A DNA stretch of 64,000 bases from Patiria miniata. Lineage: Eukaryota; Echinodermata; Asteroidea; Valvatida; Asterinidae. How positions within the stretch are numbered: the stretch's first letter is position 1; every line of letters starts with the position of its first letter. Positions 1 to 11,100 of this stretch are shown in pieces. Position numbers and translations under genes: made by a program. Under the pieces are notes generated by a model, which was not told where the DNA came from, searched no databases, and saw only the letters and a program-made list of their open reading frames with translations. Location: the NCBI RefSeq assembly GCF_015706575.1, contig NW_024037053.1:2728001-2792000 (forward strand), given 5' to 3'.

Positions 1-200
1 CTTGGAGACATATCACAGTGTGGTTCACTGCCCCACGAAGCCGGGTAATAAACCCACTTGAACACTGTAATGTAATGAAGACTCACATTCTTATTGATTG
101 AATGTGTTGGACTGGACAAATATTGTCTTCTTTTATCCTGGGAAAATTTCCTACCTTGAAAAACTACCTTGAAAAACACAATAGTGCAGAGAGGGCAACT

Positions 201-741
201 TTAAAGCTACAGTCCATCATTTGCAGCTATGTAATTATGTTGAAAAACATACTTGGCTGAAAGATAGTAAGGGAACTAAACTCCCTATGAAGTTATTCTT
301 TCTGGCATGCTGTCATTTTGAAGAAATCAACAGAAGAAGGCCTTTCCAACGATGCATCTAAAGGCCCATCGTTGGAAATTTTGTTGGTAGTTCGTTTTTT
401 TTGGTGTTTTTTTTTGGCGAAGCGCGCGCAAGCGTTGACACGATGCACACGCGGACGCGGTTGCTATAATTCATCATATCAGTGCGCAACATCACGTAGC
501 TGCCATCGGCTTAGTGAGAACGAGTCTCGGACGCTGAATTCAGGCCCAATTCAAAACATGATTGAGCAACTTTTGATTTGAAATCAAGATCCTAGAATGT
601 AGTTTTTCTCGAAATATACAGCTGAAGCTGAGCTGAAACTTCATCAGGTTAGTTGTTCAGCACCCTTCTTTAGATTTTGAGCACGTTTGTTGCTTCAAAC
701 GAACAAGATGCGCAAATTACAAATGATGGACTGTACTTTAA
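201..741 (+). mobile_element. TTAA-A element, near full length
   Basis: Starts TTAAAGCTACAGTCCATC and ends GATGGACTGTACTTTAA, inverted ends about 17 bp long flanked by or including TTAA. Internal landmarks shared by all copies: GGCATGCTGTCATTTT, a stretch with TTGACACGATGCACACGCG, and CAGGTTAGTTGTT near the right end. No coding capacity, so a non-autonomous DNA element; TTAA ends suggest a piggyBac-type transposase but that is inference. Confidence 0.8.
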
Positions 742-1277
742 CTTTTAAAACACACAGCCTTAATACTGAAAGACACCACCGCCTGGGATCATTTTCATTT
801 CATGTTTTCATTGCAAATAAACGTCCGTCACTCAATTACATTAAACTGGGGCATCAGATTTTCCCGGGGGTTGCAAGAGAACATTATTGTCTACCGCGGT
901 TCATTGCCACCAAAGTCTTAAAAACCCAAATACCCCCGGATCGCTCGGGCATTTCTCACCGTGTCATGTTGGCTCATGCGGTCGATCGAAAACACTCTTT
1001 GTATTATTAGTTCGCCGTCGCTGTCTCCGTGTTATTGCCCCGCGGTTGTCACTGTCCCGCAATTTCTAAAATCCACAAACAACTGATCATTAAGAAAGAT
1101 ATCTTTTGCAATCTCGTGGCAGGAAATTGAATGCACTTTTACATACATCATTGTTTGCATCATTGTAGGGCAGCGCTGTGTCACAATTTGTTAGTACAGT
1201 GAACTTCTTCCTTTGCAATCTTTCCCTTGGCAGAAAATTAAAGAAAATTGCCCCTTTTCTTTCCTTCTCGTTTTGGT
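742..1277. other. Unassigned sequence
   Basis: No conserved open frame, splice-bounded exon or repeat with a second copy in the window was recognised. Short open frames here look random. Confidence 0.5.
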
Positions 1278-1556
1278 ATTATTGTTATTATCATTTCTGG
1301 TAATGAAACCAAGGATTCCTCAAAAGCGCCCCAGGCACTGTAGCTCGCAAGCCTGAAGAAACCTGTGGAGAGAAGACAATGAGAAGAAGTTACAGTTTTA
1401 GAGGTGGAGGAAAAGCCCAGAAGAATATTCTGGGGAAAACCCATGGAATCAGGTAGGGACTGAAAACCCAATCCACATATTGGCCCAGGCGGATTCAAAC
1501 CCGGGTCACAGCGGTGGAAGGCGAGGAAAGTACCGCTACGCCAACCTGACTCCCCT
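1278..1556 (-). mobile_element. SINE-E, tRNA-derived retroposon
   Basis: On the minus strand the head GGAGTCAGGTTGGCGTAGCGG carries a Pol III A box (TGGCGTAGCGG), followed about 40 bp later by a B box (GGGTTTGAATCC). A body with GTGGATTGGGTTTTCAGTCC leads to a 3' end near GGTTTCATTACCAGAAATG and an ATAATAA-type tail. Two more full copies share all of these parts. Confidence 0.8.
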
Positions 1557-1689
1557 GTATGTAAATCTAAAGACAAATGGTTCATACCGGTACTTAGGTT
1601 AAAAGTGAGCCCGAATGGATATATTTGGGGTCCACTTATTTTCATGTCCCTATTGCACCAGATATATGTGAGTTTTTATGGATGAGCTC

Positions 1690-1930
1690 CTCTGTCTGAA
1701 CAGTCACAGACAGTCAAAATAATCAATCCTCGTCCCCTGCCATGCCTTTTACACAGGCTAGTCACCAACAGTCAGATCATACTCCAAGCAAGCACTGTGA
1801 CTAGTCACACTCAGTAAACATACAAAAACAGGCAAGTGGTATAGGCACAGCAGGCTTATCACCTACAGTCAAAGCATAGCTGTATCATGTTGCATAAACA
1901 GTCACAGCCAGTCAATCCTGCTTTATGTAA
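1690..1930 (+). repeat. CAGTCACA-rich dispersed repeat, copy 1
   Basis: Contains many CAGTCA motifs. It matches in inverted orientation 62040-62232 (shared blocks ACACAGGCTAGTCACCA and AACAGTCACAGACAGTCA). Function unknown; no coding potential. Confidence 0.6.
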
Positions 1931-2091
1931 GCTGGGAGCTCTTAACTGTTGAAAACAGTCACCTGAATGATTTTGACTGAAAGGACAACTTGTACAGTAC
2001 GTACGTTTGCATAGGAGGGTTTACAAAAGTTGAACACATTTCAACTCTGTCAACTTTAGTTTGTAATTTAAAGGTTGGACAAAGTACATGT

Positions 2092-2161
2092 ACTTGACTG
2101 GAGTGGGGTTTGAACCTGTGACCTCTGCATTGCCATTCCGGTGCTCTACAACTGAGCTACC
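2092..2161 (-). mobile_element. SINE-F head (tRNA-like fragment)
   Basis: The reverse complement reads GGTAGCTCAGTTGTAGAGC, then CAGGTTCAAACCCC and CACTCCAGTCA, i.e. D-arm, T-arm and acceptor-like parts of a tRNA. The same tRNA-like unit followed by TCCAGTCA occurs at 30505 and 62359. Confidence 0.6.
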
Positions 2162-2814
2162 AATTTGTCAATGTTTTCATTCTAATTACTTTGTGAAAAA
2201 TTGAACAAGTAAAAAAGTTTTCTTTTTTTCTCTGTTTTTGAAGGTTAGTTCATACTCAGCATGACAGGAATTGTGAACACAAGTTTAGTGACGTCACAGC
2301 ATTTGATAATTTAATTTACAGGAGTTGGGACACATTTCAAACTCCAGCATTGGAATTGTTGTGAAGAAAGAAGACACGCCGCTCCTCTGCAATCATTTGG
2401 CATACATGTACATGCGTTTCGGGGCAAAAACCCCAGGCCTACTGGTAGATCTCGGCAAAAAAAACAATCTTAATCAACGTCGGGTTTACTCCAGGAGAGC
2501 CTTGCTGGTTTTTTTTTGGTTGCTTTTATTTTTTAAACTTCAACATGGTTTCTCCATCAGACATTTTCATTAAGCATTCTCGAGACTTCACTTTCATCAA
2601 GAGGGGGCCACGGGAGGTTTTATACAGGGGTCCTGACCAGCTTGCGTTTGCACATGTTTCCTTAATGTCGCCTCAAGCTCAGACACGAGCACATCGATAG
2701 GGGAAATGAAAAAAAAAAATTTTCCAGGGATGTTAAATGTACTGTAATTTTTTTGTTGGATTCAAATCTTATAATCAGGTGATATACCTGTACTGATGAT
2801 TTTTTTTTTTTTAG
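2162..2814. other. Unassigned intron or 5' flank
   Basis: An open frame at 2325-2573 starts near TTTACAG and contains ISNSSIG, but it has no donor in the phase required by the 5153 exon, and only four residues resemble vertebrate SLC4A11. Nothing else is recognised. Confidence 0.4.
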
Positions 2815-3344
2815 TTAAAGGGAATGTACATCATTGGTTTTTGCTGTAATTTTCAGAAATGAACTGTTTGAGGGTTTAGTATAATAGATCAAATATTGTT
2901 ACACAGACATGTTTGAAGTTTTGTGTTCGAAAATGCTGGAAATACTAAGACAAACAAAAATGTTCAAGTAGTCTGGTTCCCTGCCTCCACTAAAGATAAA
3001 ATGGATCAATTTATAGATGCCGGAAAATGGTAAGGTAAGGGAACAAGTCTAGCTGGCCTGCACCTGTTCATGAACATGTAACCAATAGCAAACAAATTTG
3101 GACTGAAAAAAAAGAAGTAAATTTGGAGCAGTAGTTGAAAAATAGTTAGGTTTTTCCAACGGTACTCGGCCGACCACTGCTGGAAATGTATACAAAAATA
3201 TCATTTTCTTGAAAAGGACTTCACACCAGGTGCCATAATTTTACAGGATGCTTTAGACTGTCATTTACCACATCCTAGTAAGGTATTTCGTAAAAACTTG
3301 GTAGTTTTATTTTCGATGTTTGCAAATGTTGTAAATTCCTTTAA
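2815..3344 (+). mobile_element. TTAA-B element, full length
   Basis: Begins TTAAAGGGAATGTACATC and ends GATGTTTGCAAATGTTGTA followed by a T-rich CCTTTAA. The last TTAA is also the first TTAA of the neighbouring TTAA-A copy, so the two elements abut at a single target tetranucleotide. Body landmarks: CTGTAATTTTCAGAAATG, GTAGTCTGGTTCCCTG, and paired CCAACGnTnnTCGGCCGACCA segments. Confidence 0.82.
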
Positions 3345-3850
3345 AGGTAGAGTAGATTATTTGCGGCTATTCAAAAGTAACCGACAAAATTATTGTTGAA
3401 AAGCATGCTTGGTTTAAAGATGGTAATGGCACTAAAATCCGTGTGAAATTATTCCTTCTGGCATGCTGTCATTTTGAGAAATAAAAAAGTAAGCAAGTGA
3501 CCCATTTTTGGAAATTGTGTTAGTAGTTGGTTTGTAATTCGGCGAATCCGTACACGGGTTTGTGCAAGTGTCGACACGGTACACGCGCGCGCGATTGCTA
3601 TTATTCGTCGGTTCTGTGCGTGACATCGCTTAGCTGCAATCTGCTGAATGAGAACGTGACCCGGATGCTGATTTCGTGCGCAATTCAAAACATGAAATTT
3701 TGAATTGAAATCAACCCTAGAGTATTGTTTTCTCAGAATAAACGACATTCACTGAGTTAATATCTTCAGGTTAGTTGTTAAGCCCCTGTCTTTCGATTTT
3801 GAGCACTTACAAAAAATACACAAACGACAAACGATCTACTCTACCTTTAA
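3341..3850 (+). mobile_element. TTAA-A element, full length
   Basis: Begins TTAAAGGTAGAGTAGAT and ends GATCTACTCTACCTTTAA: a clean 18-bp inverted repeat including TTAA. It is the best preserved end pair in the window and sits in the terminal TTAA of a TTAA-B copy. Confidence 0.88.
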
Positions 3851-4832
3851 TCCTTATAATTCTTTTCATGAATAACAAAATATTTTGTCGGAGGGTAATT
3901 ATTCTACCGTTTGTTTGTGCGTGACAGCAATGCAGTGTTTGTCAGTTTACTGTCTCTGTTTTAGCCTCTTGAGTCTAAGATTAATTCCCAACTCAGGAAG
4001 TGAGTTCCAGATTGCCGTCATTGCTGTCGTGACAAAACAATCGCTTCTAATTACGATAGGTTTCATCTTGCTTGGGAGGCCAGGTTTCATTGCGTTTTTT
4101 TTTTTTGAATGGCAGTTTATTTTGTTTTATACAAAAGACGTTGAATGGACAAAAAAATCCAATATTTTTTTAAGACTTTAGACATAAAATGTCAACTTGA
4201 ATTACAAATTGTTAGCATTAGATATATTTACATGTTAAGCACCGTCTATCAGAATTTTAATAATTGTATATATCGGAAATCCAACATCGAGAAAATGTTT
4301 TGGTATCCCCTGTAAAAGTTAGACCATAAAGATGACACTTTGATTTATAAAAAGAAAGAACAATCTTAAGTCCCAATTTTCTCTGGAGCATATTGCTCAA
4401 ACTTGTTAAACAAATCTCAGCACTGACACTTTGTCCAGAACTGACCTGGTCTCTTAAGATCCATCATCGCATCGAGGTGTAACGATCCGCACGGTGTTTG
4501 AATATTTAATTTGATAAATAATAATCTGTTTGGGTCAGCAGGGAATAACATGTGCTCCTATCATGATTATAGCTGGTCCAGGGGCTGGGCATATAAAGTC
4601 TTTCCCACGTTTGCACTTTGGTCTTTCCTTGACCTTGAAATACAGGGTGAGTAAAAAAAAAACGAAACCCAAATGTCGGGACCATTGCTTTAGTGAAGTT
4701 CTGCATGTAGCACTTTCAAAATCTAGGATATGAAAGCCCAATTCATAAGCATTCTTTTAGTACAAGTATCATTCAAATCACTTATGTACTTTTCGAGTTA
4801 CGGAGTTTTAAACACAACCACCGTTTTAAGGT
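3851..4832. other. Unassigned sequence
   Basis: AT-rich, no exon or multi-copy repeat recognised, apart from TACAGGGTGAGT near 4643, which resembles ends of small DNA elements but has no partner here. Confidence 0.4.
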
Positions 4833-4961
4833 TCTGTCCACGGATCACAAAAAAGTTCAGTGTTCTTTCAGCAAATCGAAAACGAATCACATAAGGATGT
4901 GTGTGAATTGTTTTCGTTATGCTGAAAGAACACACACCTTTTTTGTGATCCGTGGACAGAG
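4833..4961. repeat. 128-bp near-perfect hairpin
   Basis: Arms 4833-4891 and 4902-4960 are inverted copies (outer part CTGTCCACGGATCACAAAAAAG, inner part TGTTCTTTCAGCA) around a ~10-base loop. It is a miniature foldback element or hairpin; it sits beside a truncated TTAA-B copy and 192 bp before an exon. Confidence 0.8.
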
Positions 4962-4965
4962 CTTT

Positions 4966-5075
4966 GAAAATGTGAAACAAGTCAGTTTAACAATATTTGC
5001 TATAACATTCTAATCCTCCAAACCCATTTATTTCTGAAAATTGCAGCAAAAGCAAATGTTGTACATTCTCTTTAA
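4966..5075 (-). mobile_element. TTAA-B fragment
   Basis: The reverse complement matches only the first ~110 bp of TTAA-B (TTAAAGAGAATGTACAAC, TGCAATTTTCAGAAAT). The remainder is absent; the hairpin at 4833-4961 begins where it stops. Confidence 0.75.
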
Positions 5076-5152
5076 GATGAGGCTGATGTGCAATATTTAT
5101 ATGGATTAATCGGAATTTTCAGAATTGTGTTGACTTTTTCTTTTGTCTGCAG

Positions 5153-5193
5153 AAGATGAAGAGGAGGTGACTTTGATGTTCGCACAACACGAG
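5153..5193 (+). CDS. SLC4A11: SLC4A11 exon (first recognised, 41 bp)
   Basis: A polypyrimidine tract and CAG acceptor precede it and GAG|GTAAGAA follows. Read to end in phase 0 it encodes [13 protein letters not shown], which joins RIPMKDF of the next exon. The combined stretch lines up without gaps with vertebrate CVLLHTSRKYLKLKNF ([15 protein letters not shown]). It begins with two bases of a split codon, so an upstream coding exon must exist. It is the smallest exon, but the strong splice sites and alignment support it. Confidence 0.8.
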
Positions 5194-8100
5194 GTAAGAA
5201 CAAAAATATATGTTATGGACCAAGAAGTCCCGTGTCTTGCAAAATCAATTCCTCACAGATGTTGCTTTATTTTTTTTCTCTTAAATTTTCATCATTGAGA
5301 AGTAGTCAAATACTGAAACCTTAACCTACATCTCCAAATTACAAGGGGGGGGGGGGCAAGGAGGCTTCAAAAACCTTAGCTTTATCTCTGGTTTGACTAA
5401 TATTTTTCTTCAGTCAAAAATTCATAAGAATTCCTGCTCTGCTCAAATGTTACTGACCTGGAACGAGAGAATTCAGTATCCCCATAGTCTATCAAGTCAC
5501 ATTACTGAAGTCATGAAGCTGGCGCCTAAAAGCCGAAGCATGAGACATAGCTGAGATTATGGAAACCAGTCCCTCCCTTCCCCTATCCCCCCACCCCATA
5601 GCCCCCGACAACCCCCACCTGCCCACTCCTCCCGACCCCCCCCCCCCACCCCTTTGCTAGTATAATAATAATGCGTGGTGCTTCTATTATATACATGTAT
5701 AGTGCTTTCCAGCAAATTGTATACTCGTGGGTTTAGAGAGGCAATTGTACGGTAGTAAAGTGTCTTGCCCAAGAACACAAGCACCATGTTCCCCATCAGG
5801 GTTCCAACCCACGTACATTGTAACATGGTACATGGGTCGAACACTGTAACCATTGGACCACAGCACTCCAAAGTGACGATGCATGAATGTTTAACTTGAT
5901 TCCATCCCCCTTCCCCCCTAGGGCTGTGCCGAATATTCGGAATTCGGTTTATTCGATCGATAACGAATATTCGAATATTTTTTTCGAATAAGAATATTCG
6001 GTGGTGATATGCAATGAAATAAAAAGGTGAAAATTTTTTTTTTTTTTAACAACAAAAGTGTATTCTCAAAGTTAAGTTTCGAGTTGCTGCCAAAACACCC
6101 ATACAAGTAGCTTGTATATATGCCAAGCAATAATGCCATACATATAATACATGTACTTCTGCTTTGGGAGTGCTTGCAGTAAAGCCAACCCATTTTTTTA
6201 ACGCCGGACTGCAACACCAATCGCTGATGCTTCCGACAAGATAAACAAGACATTTTGTCTTTCATGTCTTCACAAAACACTTCCTGACACCTTTTCATAT
6301 CAAACTTCTAGCATGAGTAGTAACGTTTCCGTTGTCCGTATTTTTGTTTGTTGTTGTCCTACTTACAATCCCTACTTTCAAAAGAAAACCGCCGCTGTTT
6401 TTCCCGATGCGATCCTGGCAAGTTTCCCGCGCGTTGGTGTTACATGTACATGTGTGCAGCATAGGAAAATGCAGCGTGGCATTGGAGAGGAGCACGTGTT
6501 AATTTGCCCACGTGCGCAGTGGGAGGGGCTTACTGGATCGGCTATTGACATCGCGAAAATGGCATGCCAACATCGATGTAGAAGACCTCTGCAATCTCAT
6601 GCAAAGAACTTGATTTCTTTTTTCTGTGTGGGCCTTTGTATTTTCCGTTTTCATGTACTTATTTAAAGGGACGTACTGCTCGCACAGGGTCGCACAAGAA
6701 GCGGTACATTACACTGATACAGCGAAGCCAATTCCCCCAAAGTTTTCCATCGCCTGTTCAATCGTGTCGAATGCACGTGGTTATAGGGAATCGCCTTGCA
6801 CGCAGTATGCTGCTCACAGCACGTGGCGGTGTTGTAGAAAACTTGTCATGAACCCCAACATTACATTAAAACGTTTTGAAAACCTTGGTTCATTTACGTT
6901 ACGGACTCTGGGATTTTTCTAAAAGAATTTCTTGTTTACTTTTAGGGGTAAATTTATTATGGCTGTTAGATGTTCGCCTCAATGCCTCCGTAATTATATA
7001 CATGTACATGTACAAAATAATCTAGTTCTCTCAACTGATCAGAGCACCCTTTTATTGAACACATTTTCGTTCGCTGTCCGTCAGCTTTGTTCGCTGGGTT
7101 AGTCTGCTAATTGCACCCAATTTGCACAAATAAAACATACATAAACACTTCAAAAACTAGTTCAGCAATTATACTTTCAGTAATAATAGCGGAACCTCTG
7201 GCTTATGTCCTCCAAGTCGAGCAAAACGCAAGAAAAGGGCAGACAACAGAGAGGATTTCAAACTCAAAAGAGCTCTCATTTATTTCGACAGACAGACTTT
7301 GCGGTCAACTCACCGCACCGTACCGTACCCCTGATTCCCAGCATAGAAAACCACAGCTAGACAAAATGTATCAAAATGTTGCAAGTTGGAATATCCAAAC
7401 CTTTTAGTGGCCTATTTGTTAGAAAGTTATCTCCAGAGCACGCACTTAGCCAGACAAAGAACCGGGTCAGCGCACCTGTGCCCTAATTAGCCCGCCAACA
7501 ATGCGCCCGCCGGAGCTCGGCTGGCGATTTTTTTTTTTTTTTTTGCTGAAATGTCACCCTTCGTGTTTTGGGTACACAGCTTATAATACATCCCCTGTGG
7601 GCAAACAAGGAAAAACTGCTTTGCACGTGTCAAGCTGGGGCATGTGTATGCCGCGCCCACGCCCATTATTTGCATAAACTTAATATGCATTTACAATTCA
7701 AAGACCCATATTTCATTGAATAAAACATTAAATATCATAGGTTTTTTTCTTGGAGTTTTTGGTTGTTGAGAATAAGTTTATTTAAAATGATATAAAATCA
7801 TTTCCTCAATTCTTGGTGACAAAAGTGCGAGTTATTATTATAAAAGTGATTTTTTTTATCCTCAATACTGTGACTAGGAAGTACACCGTTTTGTAGACTT
7901 CAAGAAGCTTCCAGTATAGATATGCTCGGTTCCTGTTTGCGAGTTAAGGGTCGAGAGTCACAATAGCTGACGCCACCCGCCGTGTTTGGGGTTCACGGCT
8001 TAATACGTCCCCCATGCAAACAAGGAATCCTTCACTCTAGCTTCTATGGTTATTGTTAATCTTTAAATTACTGACGACTGAAGAACAACTGATTGTTGTC

Positions 8101-11100
8101 AAATACCTGACTTACCTGTGAAGAAATCATGCATGGCATGCTGACGTGCGCACGAACGTCGACTACATGTACATGTATGGCATATTTTTTGCTTTTGAGG
8201 TAATTTGGACTGGCCAAATAACCGAATATTCGAATATTCGATCGATTGGAAGGTCGAATATTCGAATATTCAANNNNNNNNNNNNNNNNNNNNNNNNNNN
8301 NNNNNNNNNNNNNNNNNNNNNNNNNNNNNNNNNNNNNNNNNNNNNNNNNNNNNNNNNNNNNNNNNNNNNNNNNNNNNNNNNNNNNNNNNNNNNNNNNNNN
8401 NNNNNNNNNNNNNNNNNNNNNNNNNNNNNNNNNNNNNNNNNNNNNNNNNNNNNNNNNNNNNNNNNNNNNNNNNNNNNNNNNNNNNNNNNNNNNNNNNNNN
8501 NNNNNNNNNNNNNNNNNNNNNNNNNNNNNNNNNNNNNNNNNNNNNNNNNNNNNNNNNNNNNNNNNNNNNNNNNNNNNNNNNNNNNNNNNNNNNNNNNNNN
8601 NNNNNNNNNNNNNNNNNNNNNNNNNNNNNNNNNNNNNNNNNNNNNNNNNNNNNNNNNNNNNNNNNNNNNNNNNNNNNNNNNNNNNNNNNNNNNNNNNNNN
8701 NNNNNNNNNNNNNNNNNNNNNNNNNNNNNNNNNNNNNNNNNNNNNNNNNNNNNNNNNNNNNNNNNNNNNNNNNTTGTATGTTATGGACCAAGAAGTCCCG
8801 TTTCTTGCAAAATCCAATCCTCCCAGATGTTGCTTTATTGGGTTTTTTTCTCTTCAAATTTTCATCAGTGAGGAAGTAGTACATCTCCAAGTTACAGGGG
8901 TGGGGGGGGGGGGGGCAAGGAGGCTTCAAAAACCTTAGCTTTATATCTGGTTTGACTAATATTTTTCTTCAGTCAAAAATTCATAAGAATTCCTGCTCCG
9001 CTCAAACCCAAATAAAATGTTACTGACCTGGGACGAGAGAATTTGGTGTCCCCATAGTCTGTAAAGTCGCAGGACTGAGGTCATGCATCTAGGACCTGTA
9101 AGCCAAATCATGAGACATGGCCGAGATTTTGGAATCGTCCCCCCCCCCACCTTCCGCCCACGCCCACGCCCATACCTTCTGCCCCCGCCCACATTCCAGT
9201 TTGGCTAATAATAAATTTTTTTAGTGCTTATGTTATATATATTGCTTTCCAGCAAATTGTATACTCGTGGGTGTAGAGAGGCAACTGTAGTAAAGTGTCT
9301 TGCCCAAGAACACAAGCACCATGTTCCCCATCAGGGTTTCAACCCACGTACATTGTAACATGGTCGAACACTGTAACCATTGGACCACAGCGCTCCACGG
9401 TGATACTTCATGAATGTTTAACTTGTATCCCACCCCCCTCACACCAACTCATGCACCCAAGACTCTTAAATCATCCGCCAAGTTGTAGTCTGGCATCCCA
9501 GCCAGCTTCGCCGATATTCCCCATGTTACTCACCTGCCAACCCTCATCATGAACGGCTCGCTGAAATATTAAACAAACAGGCTTGTCAACTCCGGGCCTT
9601 CTTCCAAGGCATTTCAATATTGATGCTTAGGAATCTCTCGATCCCCCCTCTCCCCCCCCCCCCCCCCCCACCATTCCCAAAGAGATCCTCTCACTAGCCT
9701 GTCATCATATCGCCAATATTTTATGGTGAGAAGCCTTTCCCTTATTGTATGTAAACTCACAAGTGTATTATTTAGGTTTGTTGACACGATGTGTAATTGA
9801 AAATTGATGATGCGTGGCTAGGAGGCATCCAACAAATTGGGTTTTTAGGTTTTGACCGGATACTTGTAAAGTCTGCGGAATATTCGGTTATAAGGGGAGG
9901 GAAAGCAAATGAAAATAAATTTTGGGGGTGGGGGTTAAGTTTTGCTAAATTGAAAGTTAAAGGTAGAGAAGATCGTTTTGCAGCTATCCAAAAAGTACCG
10001 TAACTGACAAAATTATTGTTGAAAAGCTTACTTGGGTTAAAGATGGGGATGGCAATAAACTCCCTGTGAAATTATTCTTTCTGGCATGCTGTCATTTTGA
10101 AGACAACAATAAAAGAAGGCCGTTTCCTAAAAAAATTCAGTTAGTAGTTGGTTTGTAATTCAGCGAATCTGTGAATAGGTGCGTACAAGCTTTAATACGA
10201 CGTACACCTGCACGCGGTCGCTATTGTTTGTCAGTTCAGTGTGTGACTTGACTTCAACTATGAAACGTAACATTAAATATTTTTTAAATGCGATTTTCTT
10301 TTTTTATTGAAGTAACGTGTAAACTTGTGCCTTAACTTCAAATCTGCTTGTACTGACCAGTGTAGTAATCTATTCCTTTGCTGCAGGCGATTCTTTAAAA
10401 ATTAAACCTAATTTATATTTTTTGGAAAAAAAAAAGTGGCAATTTTTCCCCATATCTTTACTGGTTTGTAAGAACACTTCTGGTCTGGCCAGTATTTTTA
10501 GCCACTAAACAGTCCTTTAAATATTTTGAATAATTTAATTTCTTTCTGGTTATGAAACCAAGGATTCCTCATAAGTGCCCTGTAGGCACTGTAGCTCAAA
10601 AGCTCGTAGAGAGAAAACAGTGAAAAGAAATTACAGTTTTTAGAGGTGGGAGGAAAACCCCAGCAGAATATTCCTGTTAAAAAAACCCACGTTATCAAGT
10701 AGGGACTGAAAACCCAATCAACATATTGGCCCAGGCAGGAATCGAACCCGGGCGAGCCAATTCTAACCGGAAAGTTTAACCTGCACTGAGTCAGAGTGTT
10801 CTTTTCTCTGTCAAACCACCAGCGGATCCCCATGAAGGACTTCAGCAACGAGGTCCGGGCCACTCTGGACGTGGACAACTTTGTCCTGCAGGCGTCCTTG
10901 CTCCTAGACATCACAGAGAACTCGGTGGAGTCCATCGTGGACCTGCTGGTGGAGAAGCTTCTGGAGGGAGACGAGAGGGAAGAGGTCATCACTAAGGAGG
11001 TCAAGTCAGCGCTCTTCAGCCATGACTCAGGTAAGAATGGAATGTTTTACGCTACTGGATTCGTACTCGAGTCGTTGTGACTAATGGTTTTTCCAATGTT

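Noticed and set aside
2310-2573. Possible first SLC4A11 exon containing ISNSSIG after TTTACAG
   Set aside because: Only four residues resemble the vertebrate protein and no donor gives the phase needed by the 5153 exon.
8068-8938. Long frames across the gap
   Set aside because: Most of the translation is N; no evidence of coding on either side.
10498-11004. 168-residue minus-strand frame
   Set aside because: It is the antisense of a real SLC4A11 exon fused to antisense SINE-E sequence.
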